Shown here piece after piece: positions 40,648-53,117 of a stretch of 64,000 bases of DNA. Every line of letters starts with the position of its first letter. Position 1 is the first letter of the stretch. This stretch comes from Axinella damicornis. Lineage: Eukaryota > Porifera > Demospongiae > Axinellida > Axinellidae. The stretch lies in NCBI GenBank assembly GCA_963931865.1, contig OZ007517.1:7614676-7678675 (forward strand), read 5' to 3'. The position numbers were made by a program, and so were the translations under genes. The notes beneath the pieces were generated by a model. The model saw nothing but the letters and a program-made list of their open reading frames with translations. It had not been told where the DNA came from and did not search any database.

Positions 40648-42855
40648 GGTGCAGACCTCTATGCCAAGGACAACAACCTCTGCACACCTGCTCATATTGC
40701 AGCTATGGACGAGTGTGTAAAAGCTTACCATTGTTTGATGAAGCAGATTCCGGAGAATGTGCATGCTTCTGTTATTTTCATGGCTTTGGAAGTGAAGTGC
40801 AAGAGACCAACTCTATTAAAGGTATGCATGTAGAAGCTGTAATACCACATTCAATTGCTAAGTTCCATCGTAATTGCTTTTCAGTTTCTGCTTGATGATT
40901 TCAAACATGGTGAAACACTTTGCCATGCTACTAATGACACTGGACTCACCCCATTACACTTTGCTGCTGGATCAGGAGATCTAGAATCTGTGGGTATTCT
41001 GCTGGACCATGGGGCATGTGCTGACGCTCAAAATTATAATCTCGAAACACCTATGCACCTGGCAGCAGGAAGAGGACTGCAAAGGTAAGAATAATGGCTG
41101 ATAGTTTCTTGCTTCCAATGCATGCTATACTTTATGAATTCACTTTGCACTTCAGTGTAGTGCATCGGCTGATTGCCCATAATCCTAAACTGATGCTGGA
41201 TAAAGACAGTGTAGAAAGAACACCTCTACACACTGCTTGCCTGAACAGACGAACAAACGTTGTGAGGATTGTTGTTCAGAATTTGAATTCATTGCTTGAA
41301 GCCACTGATGTAAATTTACTTGAGGTTACTGACGATGGTGGTAACACCCCACTACACCTTGCCTGTGTGGGAGGAAACGTAAATGTGGTGCAACTGATGG
41401 TTGATAGTGGTGCAAGTATCATGGTAGCTAACAGTCGAGGAGAAGCTCCTATACACACTGCATCTCAGCACAAATCTGTTGAAATTGTTAAGAAGCTTCT
41501 GGATAAAGGTGATCACACGATGATTGATATGATGGATTACCGTGGATTCACAGCGCTTCACCATGCTGCAGAGAATAACCAGACCAAGATAATTGAATTC
41601 TTGCATCAGCGGTGAGCTCAGTGTGTACATGCATACATCTTTAACCAGCTATTTATCTGTGCTAAAAGCAGCCTGTTGTATCATTTCAAATAATCGCTAC
41701 TTGTCACCACTTCCTACAGTGATGCAAATGTCTATACAGAGGATCACAGCCTGTGCACTCCAGTTCTGATTGCTGCGGCAGGCAAGAATAATAAAGCCTT
41801 CCACCACCTAATGGAGTTTATGGACCTCCAAGATGAACAAAAGAATCCAGTTTTTAAAGCACTGAATGTGACACTGAATCGGATTGAAATTTTGCGCGTA
41901 AGTTAAAATGATTGTGCTTTAAACCCTCCCAATCTGTATTTCATTCATGATGCACCTGATTCCAATAGTTTCTCATCACTGACACTATGTGGGGAGCTAC
42001 ACTCATCAAATCCACCGATAACGAGGGGAATCGTGTGCTGCATATCACTGCACGAGAGAATGACCTACCAGCCATGGCAGTCCTGTTAGAACACAAAGTT
42101 GATAGTTGTATCAAAAATGCAGATGGAAAGACCCCAATGCACCTAGCTGCAGAATCTGGCCATCATGAGTGAGCAGAATTTTTTACTAAAGTTCTCATAA
42201 TATGATGATTCGTACATAAGTTTATACAACCTTGTACCCATTTTCATGCAGAGTTGTCCTGGAACTGATGATGTATGACTCCAAACTGGTTACATCTGAA
42301 GATAACGGTGGAATGACTCCACTTCATCTAGCATGTCTTCGTGGACGTGTTGAAACAATTCAAGTTCACAAAAATCGTTCATTGTTGAAGTCTGAATCAC
42401 TGCGTGAGCGTCATGATGCTGAAGGCAACACACCCTTTCATCTTGGGTGTGCCGGAGGCAGTGCTGGTGTTGTGGAGCTTCTGATAGACAGTGAAGTGAA
42501 CACAATGGCCACAAACAACCTCCGTGAGACCCCTCTGCATATTGCTGTTCGCTCTGGACATGTACACATTGTTCAGGTCCTACTCAGCATAAAGGTCTCC
42601 ACCGAGCATCAAACTCTGGATGGTCATACTCCACTCCACTATGCAGCTAGAGAAAATAATGCTGAAATGATTAGGATGCTAGTTGGAAGGTGGGTCTTAC
42701 TAGCAATGTGAAATTGTGTGACCTCATAACCTACTTGCAACCTTCTCAATATGCACATTCACACACACAAACACACACCCACACAGTGGGTACGCCTACT
42801 AGCAATGTAAAATGTGTTTGGCCTCATAACCTATAATTGCAACCTTTTTCAACGT

Positions 42856-42918
<63 letters not shown>

Positions 42919-45900
42919 GTGGTGCAGACCTCTATGCCAAAGACAGCAAATATTGCGCACCTGCTCATATTGCAGCTATGCACCAGTGTGTAGATGCCTT
43001 CCGTTGTTTGATGGAGTGCATTCCAGACAATACTTCTGTAATTTTCACGAGTTTTGATGTAAAGACCGACAGAGAAATCGTTTTGAAGGTATGCTTTCAT
43101 TTTTTACCTGAGGCAAGTCCATATGAATGTCAACCAGATGTATTGTTGCTAGCAGTCATGTTGAATGGTGCATGCATGAATTGACTTCCACAGTTCTGCT
43201 GAACTTGATGTTTGTTAACTACTGTAACTTTAATTACTATTTCCAGTTCTTGGTCAGTGATACCAAATATGGGAAAAAGCTTTGCAATGCTGCCAACGAT
43301 GCTGAAGACACCCCACTGCACATTGCTTCTGAACGTGGAAATCAAGAGGCTGTGAACATTCTGCTACAACATGGTGCATGCGGTAGTGCTCAGAACAGCA
43401 AGCTTGAAACACCGATGCATCTGGCAGCAGGAAAGGGACTAGAACAGTAAGTCTGTTTAACATAAAGTATGCATACGTACATTATATATAGCTGCTAGTT
43501 TTAGTAATGCATTTTGTTGATAACTTCATTCCAGCGTTGTGAAGCGGTTGATTGACCATGATGCCAAGCTGATGCTTTGCAAAGACAATAGAAAAAGAAC
43601 TCCTCTACATACGGCTTGCCTAAATGGACATGTAGAAGTCGTGAGGATTTACGTCCAGAGTCGTATGTTACTTGAAGCTACTGATGCCAATGTACTTGAG
43701 GTTACTGACGATGGTGGTAACACCCCGCTGCATCTTGCCTGTGTGGGAGGAAACGTAGATGTGGTGCAACTGATGCTTGATAGCGGTGCAAGTATCACGG
43801 CAGCTAACAGTCGAGGAGAAGCTCCGGTACACACTGCATCTCAGTACAATTCAGTTGAAATTGTTCAATTGCTTCTGGATAAAGGTGACCACACAATGAC
43901 TGAATTGAAGGATGCCTGTGGATTTACAGCACTTCATCATGCTGCAAAGAATAACCAGACCAATCAGATTAAGTTTCTTCATCAGCAGTGGTGAGTCCAA
44001 TGCTTATTGGAGTGGATGTGCATTCTACATGCTTAACATTTGTGTTTACCATCGTACAAAACATAGCTATTACTCGCCTATCCATGGATCTTGTGAATGT
44101 TGAATGCATTGTGCACTCTATAACCATTAATTTGTGATTCACTCCATAAAAGGATGAAGGGGGAAAAATAATGCATTTAACTGACTGATGCTCCACTGCA
44201 TATAAACCAAATCTTGCCTCAAATATCTTTATACTCTACCTCACACACTTGGTGCATGTCTTTTTAATTACTAAATAGCAAATGTCCAGGAACAACTGTA
44301 CCTGTCATGCACCGTTGTACACCATCTTATCTCTCCCTGCAGTGGTGCAGATGTTTATGCAGTGGATGAAATGTTGTGTACTCCAGTTCTGATTGCTGCA
44401 GCATTCAATAGAGTGGATGCCTTTCGCCTCCTTTTGAGCTTTATGGACCTTAAAAATTCTGAAAAGAACCCAATATTCACAGCTTTACATGTCAAAATGT
44501 ATCGAGCAGAAATTTTGAACGTAAGTCTCCAGACACAACTTGTCAACATTCTCATTCTGCGTTATAATAATTATGTATCTATTCAAACAGTTTCTAATCA
44601 CGGACACTGAGTATGGGAAAAGTCTATGCCAATCCACTGACTCGCACAAGAATGGTGTGTTTCATGTCACTGCAAGGGAGAATGATCTAGCAGCCATGGC
44701 AGTCCTGATGGAACATGGAGTAAAAAGTAATGTCAAAAATATGGACGGGAAAACCCCAATGCACTTGGCTGCAGAAGAGGGCCATCATGAGTGAGTAACT
44801 ACCTGCATGTGCTGACATACCAGTGAAATATCATACCGTAATTACAATGCTGTGAATTTCTCTTCCAGCTCAGTGCACAAATTGGTGATGTACGACTCCA
44901 GTCTAGTAACAGCTAAAGATAACCTTGCAATGACTCCACTTCATCTTGCATGCCTAAATGGACACACGGAAGTAGTTCGAGTTCACAGAGACCAGTTGTT
45001 TCTGAGGTCTGAAGTATTACGGGAGGAGCAAAACGCTGAAGGCAACACACCTTTACATCTTGCCTGTACTGGAGGCAATATTGATATAGTGGAGCTGCTG
45101 ATTCATAACAAAGCGCACAAGACAGCAACAAACCAACAGAATGAAACGCCTCTGCACATCGCCGTTCACTGTGAACACGTGCCCATTGCCCAGTTCCTAC
45201 TAAACCTGAAGGTTCCCACTGAATGTCGGACTCTGGAGGGTCATACCCCACTCCACTATGCTGCCAGAAAGAATAATACTGATACTGTTAAAGTACTCGT
45301 TGAAAAGTAAGTCCTGATAGTTAAGTATTTAAACATGGTTGTGTGCGTAAACAAAACACATACACAAATAAATGACCCCCCCCCCCCCCCCCCCCCCAAC
45401 ACACACACACACATGCACACACACACACACACACATACAGTGGTGCGGACCTCTATGCCGAAGACAACAACCTCTGCACACCTGCTCATATTGCAGCTAT
45501 TCACCAGTGTGTAGATGCCTTCCATTGTTTGATGGAGTGCACTCCAAACAATGCGCAAACTTCTGTAATATTCACAAGTTTTGAAGTAAAGAACAACAGA
45601 GAACTCATTTTAGAGGTATGATTTTCAGATCAGCTATTCACTTAAGCACATGTAATGCAGGTAGTCGGAGTGCATTATCTAGGTAACCAAATAGTGTAGC
45701 TAGCCATTGTACTTTCGAACTCGAAACTTTCAGAAGCACCAAGTGTGTGACTTGAGGCTATTTTGTAAAGTCACACTTGAATAGTCAACCAACTTTACAT
45801 GAAGTCTATAGTAAACCTGACATCAACAGATGTGCTCAATACTGTAGCAGTCATATTGAATGAAGTATGGATGCATGAATTGACTTCTATACAGTAGTGG

Positions 45901-48900
45901 AATTCAGGATGCAGTTATGCTGAACATGATGTCAACTACTGTAACTTTCATTACTGTTTCCAGTTCTTGGTCAGTGATACCAAATATGGGGAAAAGCTTT
46001 GCAATGCTGCCAACGATGCTGAAGACACCCCACTGCACGTTGCTTCTGAACGTGGAAATCAAGAAGCTGTGAACATTCTACTACAACATGGTGCATGCGG
46101 TAGTGTTCAGAACAGCGAGCTTGAAACACCTATGCACTTGGCAGCAGGAAAGGGACTAGAACAGTAAGCCTGTATAACATGATCTGTGGGTGCATTATAG
46201 CTAGCACTGAATTTTTTTGATAACTTCATTCCAGCGTTGTGAAGCGGTTGATTGACCATGATGTTAAGCTGATGCTTTGCAAAGACAACAGAAAAAGAAC
46301 TCCTCTACATACGGCTTGCCTAAATGGACATGTAGAAGTTGTGAGGATTTACACCCAGAGTTGTATCCTACTTGAAGCTACTGATGTCAATCTACTTGAG
46401 GTTACTGACGAAGTTGGTAACACCCCGCTACATCTTGCCTGTGTGGGAGGAAACGTAGATGTGGTGCAACTGATGCTTGATAGCGGTGCAAGTATCACGG
46501 CAGCTAACAGTCGAGGAGAAACTCCTATACACACTGCATCTCAGTACAATTCAGTTGAAATTGTTCAATTGCTTCTGGATAAAGGTGATCACACGATGAC
46601 TGAATTGAAGGATGCCTGTGGGTTTACAGCACTTCATCATGCTGCAAAGAGTAACCAGACCAATCAGATTAAGTTTCTTCATCAGCAGTGGTGAGTCCAC
46701 TGCTTATTGGAATGGATGTGCATTCTACATGCTTAACATTTGTGTTTACCAGCGTACGAAACATAGCTATATTACTCGCCTATCCATGGATCTTGTGAAT
46801 GTTGAATGCATTGTGCACTCTATAACTATTAATTTGTGAATCACTCCATAAAAGGATGAAGGGAAAAAATAATGCATTTAACTGACTGATGCTCCACTGC
46901 ATATAAACCAAATCTTGCCTCAAATATCTTTATACTCTACCTCACACACTTGGTGCATGTCTTTTTAAATACTAAATAGCAAATGTCCAGGAACAACTGT
47001 ACCTGTCATGCACCGTTGTACACCATCTTATCTCTCCCTGCAGGGGTGCAGATGTTTATGCAGAGGATGAAATGTTGTGTACTCCAGTTCTGATTGCTGC
47101 AGCATTCAATAGAGTGGATGCCTTTCGCCTCCTTTTGAGCTTTATGGACCTTAAAAATGCTGAAAAGAACCCAATATTCACAGCTTTACATGTCAAAATG
47201 TATCGAGCAGAAATTTTGAACGTAAGTCTCCAGACACAACTTGTCAACATTCTCATTCTGCATTATAATAATTATGTATCTATTCAAACAGTTTCTAATC
47301 ACGGACACTGAGTATGGGAAAAGTCTATGCCAATCCACTGACTCGCACAAGAATGGTGTGCTTCATGTCACTGCAAGGGAGAATGATCTAGCAGCCATGG
47401 CAGTCCTGATGAAACATAGAGTAAAAAGTAATGTCAAAAATATGGACGGGAAAACCCCAATGCACTTGGCTGCAGAAGAGGGCCATCATGAGTGAGTAAC
47501 TACCTGTGTTTGCTGACTTACCAGTGAAATGAATATCTTGCCTTCTACAATAATTATTATTCTGTGAATCTCTCTCACCAGTTCAGTGCAGAAATTGATG
47601 ACCTACGACTCCAGCCTAGTAACAGCTAAAGATAACCTTGCAATGACTCCACTTCATCTTGCATGCCTAAATGGACACACGGAAGTAGTTCGAGTTTACA
47701 GAGACCAGTTGTTTCTGAGTTCTAAAGTATTACGGGAGGAGCAAAATGGTGAAGGCAACACACCTTTACATCTTGCCTGTACTGGAGGCAATATTGATAT
47801 AGTGGAGCTGCTGATTCATGACAAAGCAGACAAGACAGCAACAAACAAACAGAATGAAACACCTCTGCACATTGCTGTTCACTGTGGACACTTGCCCGTT
47901 GCCGGGTTCCTACTAAACCTGAAGGTTCCCACTGAATGTCGGACTCTGGAGGGTCATACCCCACTCCACTATGCTGCCAGAAAGAATAATACTGGTATTA
48001 TTATTCTACTAGTTGAAAAGTAAGTCCTGATAGTTAAGTATTTAAACATGGTTGTGTGCATAAACAAAACACCCACACAACTGCATGAACCCCCCCCCCC
48101 AACACACACACACACATGCACACACACACACACACACACACACACAGTGGTGCGGACCTCTATGCCGAAGACAACAACCTCTGCACACCTGCTCATATTG
48201 CAGCTATTCACCAGTGTGTAGATGCCTTCCATTGTTTGATGGAGTGCACTCCAAACAATGCGCAAACTTCTGTAATATTCACGAGTTTTGAAGTGAAGAA
48301 CAACAGAGAACTCATTTTAGAGGTACGATTTTCAGATCAGCAATTCACTTAAGCACATACAATGCAGGTAGTCAGAGTGCCTTATCTAGGTGACCAAATA
48401 GTGTAGCTAGCCATTGTACTTTCGAACTCGAAACTTTCAGAAGCACCAAGTGTGTGACTTGAGGCTATTTTTGTAAAGTCACACTTGAATAGTCAACTAA
48501 CTTTACATGAAGTCTGTAGTAAACCTGACATCAACAGATGTGCTCAATACTGTAGCAGTCATATTGAATGAAGTATGGATGCATGAATTGACTTCTATAC
48601 AGTAGTGGAATTCAGGATGCAGTTATGCTGAACATGATGTCAACTACTGTAACTTTCATTACTGTTTCCAGTTCTTGGTCAGTGATACCAAATATGGGAA
48701 AAAGCTTTGCAATGCTGCCAACGATGCTGAAGACACCCCTCTGCACATAGCTTCTGAGCATGGATATCAAGAAGCTGTGAACATTCTGCTACAACATGGT
48801 GCATCTGGTAGTGCTCAGAACAGCAAGCTTGACACACCAATGCACTTGGCAGCACGAAAGGGACTAGACCAGTAAGCCTGTATAACATGAAGTATACATA

Positions 48901-50552
48901 TATACGTACATTATATATAGCTGCTAGTTATAGTAATGAATTTTGTTGATAACTTCATTCCAGCATTGTGAAGCGGTTGATTGACCATGATGTTAAGCTG
49001 ATGCTTTGCAAAGACAATAGAAAAAGAACTCCTCTGCATACTGCTTGCCTAAATGGACATGTCGAAGTTGTGAGGATTTATGTCGAGAGTCGTATGTTAC
49101 TTGAAGCTACTAATGTCAATGTACTTGAGGTTACTGACGATGGTGGTAACACCCCACTACACCTTGCCTGTGTGGGAAGAAACATAGATGTGGTGCAACT
49201 GATGGTTGATAGTGGTGCGAGTGTAACAGCAGCCAACAGTCGAGGTGAAGCTCCGGTACACACTGCATCTCAGTACAAATCAGTTGAAATTGTTAAGACG
49301 CTTCTGGATAAAGGTGGCCAAACTATAGTCGAGTTGATGGATAGCCGTGGATTCACAGCGCTTCACCATGCTGCAGAGAATAACCAGACCAAGATAATTG
49401 AATTCCTGAATCAGCGGTGAGCTCACATGCATGCTCCCTTGATCAGCAAGGGTAGATGATCTTAGCATGACCTAAAAACATCCTGTTGTATCATATTTCA
49501 AATAATTATTGTCACCACTTCCTGCAGTGGTGCAAATGTCTATGCAGAGGATCACAGCCTGTGCACTCCAGTTCTGATTGCTGCGGCAGGCAAGAATAAT
49601 GAAGCCTTCCAATGCCTAATGACATTTATGGACCTCCAAGATGAACAAAAGAATCCGGTTTTCAAAGTACTGAATGCGACACAGCATCGAAATGAAATTT
49701 TGCAGGTAAGTTAAAATGCATGATTGTGATTAAGATCCCAATCTATAATTATCACTCATGACACACTTGCTTTTCCAATAGTTTCTCATCACTGACACTG
49801 TGTGGGGAGCTAAACTCATCAAATCCACCGATAACGAGGGGAATCGTGTGCTGCATATCACTGCACGGGAGAACGACCTACCAGCCATGGCAGTCCTGTT
49901 GGCACACAAAGTTGATAGTTGTATCGAAAATGCAGAAGGAAAGACCCCAATGCACCTAGCTGCAGTAAATGGCCATCATGAGTGAGCAGAACTTTGTGTT
50001 CCCATTTTCATTGTTATGATGCGTAAACTTGTACCCATTTCATGCAGAGTTGTCCTGGAACTGATGGTGTATGACTCCAAACTGGTTACATCTGAAGATA
50101 ACTGCGGAATGACTCCACTTCATCTAGCTTGTCTTCATGGACACGTTGAAATAGTTCAAGTTCACGAAACTCGTACATGGTTGAAGTCTGAATCATTGCG
50201 TGAGCATCATGATGCTGAAGGCAACACTCCCTTTCATCTTGGGTGTGCTGGAGGCAGTGTTGGTGTTGTGGAGCTGCTGATAGACAGTGAAGTGAACACA
50301 ATGGCCACAAACAACCTCCGGGAGACTCCTATGCATATTGCTGTTCGCTCTGGACATGTACACATTGTTCAGGTCCTACTCAACATAAAGGTCCCCACCG
50401 AGTGTCAAACTCATGAAGGTCATACTCCACTCCACTACGCAGCTAGAGAAAATAATGCTGAAATGATTAGGAAACTAGTTGAAAGGTATGTCTTACTAGC
50501 AATGTGAAATGTGTGTGACCTCATAACCTACTTGCAACCTTCTCAATATGCC

Positions 50553-50598
<46 letters not shown>

Positions 50599-50664
50599 GG
50601 GTACTCCTACTAGCAATGTAAAATGTGTTTGGCCTCATAACCTAATTGCAACCTTTTTCAACAT

Positions 50665-50722
<58 letters not shown>

Positions 50723-52940
50723 ACAGTGGTGCGGACCTCTATGCCAAAGACAACAACTATTGCGCACCTGCTCATATTGCAGCTATGCACCAGTGTGTAG
50801 ATGCCTTCCGTTGTTTGATGGAGTGCATTCCAGACAATACTTCTGTAATTTTCACGAGTTTTGATGTAAAGACCGACAGAAAAATCGTTTTGAAGGTATG
50901 CTTTGATATTTTTACCTGAGGCAAGTCCATATGAATGTCAACCAGATGTGCTCACCTATTGTAGCTAGCAGTCATGTTGAATGGTGCATGCATGAATTGA
51001 CTTCCACAGTTCTGCTGAACTTGATGTTTGTTAACTACTGTAACTTTAATTACTATTTCCAGTTCTTGGTCAGTGATACCAAATATGGGAAAAAGCTTTG
51101 CAATGCTGCCAACGATGCTGAAGACACCCCTCTGCACATTGCTTCTGAACGTGGAAATCAAGAAGCTGTGAACATTCTGCTACAACACGGTGCATGCGGT
51201 AGTGCTCAGAACAGCAAGCTTGAAACACCAATGCACCTGGCAGCAGGAAAGGGACTAGAACAGTAAGTCTGTATAACATAAAGTATACATACGTACATTA
51301 TATATAGCTGCTAGTTTTAGTAATGAATTTTGTTGATAACTTCATTCCAGAGTTGTGAAGCAGTTGATTGACCATGATGCCAAGCTGATGCTTTGCAAAG
51401 ACAATAGAAAAAGAACTCCTCTACATACGGCTTGCCTAAATGGACATGTAGAAGTCGTGAGGATTTACGTCCAGAGTCGTATGTTACTTGAAGCTACTGA
51501 TGCCAATGTACTTGAGGTTACTGACGATGGTGGTAACACCCCACTACACCTTGCCTGTGTGGGAGGAAACGTAGATGTGGTGCAACTGATGGTTGATAGT
51601 GGTGCGAGTGTAACAACAGCCAACAGTCGAGGTGAAGCTCCGGTACACACTGCATCTCAGTACAAATCAGTTGAAATTGTTAAGACGCTTCTGGATAAAG
51701 GTGGCCAACCGATAGTTGAGTTGCTGGATAGCCGTGGATTCACAGCGCTTCACCATGCTGCAGAGAATAACCAGACCAAGATAATTGAATTCTTGAATCA
51801 GCGGTGAGCTCACATGCATACCCACTTGATCAGCAAGGGTAGATGATCTTAATATGTACTAAAGAACATCCTGTTGTATCATATTTCAAATAATTATTGT
51901 CACCTCTTCCTACAGTGGTGCAAATGTCTATGCAGAGGATTGTTACCTGTGCACTCCGGTTCTGATTGCTGCGGCCGGCAAGAATAATGAAGCCTTCCAA
52001 TGCCTAATGAACTGTATGGACCTCCAAGATGAACAGAAGAATCCGGTTTTCAAAGTACTGAATGCGACACAGCATCAAATTGACATTTTGCAGGTAAGTT
52101 AAAATGATTGTGCTTAAGTTCCCAATCTCACTCATGACACACTTGCTTCCAATAGTTTCTCATCACTGACACTGTGTGGGGAGCTACACTCATCAAATCC
52201 ACTGATAACAAGGGGAATCGTGTGCTGCATATCACTGCACGAGAGAATGACCTACCAGCCATGGCAGTCCTGTTGGCACACAAAGTTGATAGTTGTATCG
52301 AAAATGCAGAAGGAAAGACCCCAATGCACCTAGCTGCAGAAAATGGCCATCATGAGTGAGCAGAACTTTGTGTTCCCATTTTCATTGTTATGATGCGTAA
52401 ACTTGTACCCATTTTTCATGCAGAGTTGTCCTGGAACTGATGATGTATGACTCCAAACTGGTTACATCTGAAGATAACTGCGGAATGACTCCACTTCATC
52501 TAGCTTGTCTTCATGGACACGTTGAAATAGTTCAAGTTCACGAAACTCATTCATGGTTGAAGTCTGAATCATTGCGTGAGCATCATGATGCTGAAGGCAA
52601 CACACCCTTTCATCTTGGGTGTGCTGGAGGCAGTGTTGGTGTGGTGGAGCTGCTGATAGACAGTGAAGTGAACAGAATGGCCACTAACAAGCTCAATGAG
52701 ACCCCTCTGCATATTGCTGTTCGCTCTGGACATGTACACATTGTTCAGGTCCTACTCAACATAAAGGTCCCCACCGAGTGTCAAACTCTGGATGGTCATA
52801 CTCCACTCCACTACGCAGCTAGAGAAAATAGTGCTGAAATGATTAGGGAATTAGTTGGAAGGTACATCTTACTAACAATGTGTGAAATGTGTGTGGCCTC
52901 ATAACCTAGCTACTTGCAGCCTTTTCATCATGCACGAACA

Positions 52941-52985
<45 letters not shown>

Positions 52986-53054
52986 AGTGGGTACGCCTAC
53001 TAGCAGTGTAAAATGTGTTTGGCCTCATAACCTAATTGCAACCTTTTTTAACGT

Positions 53055-53117
<63 letters not shown>

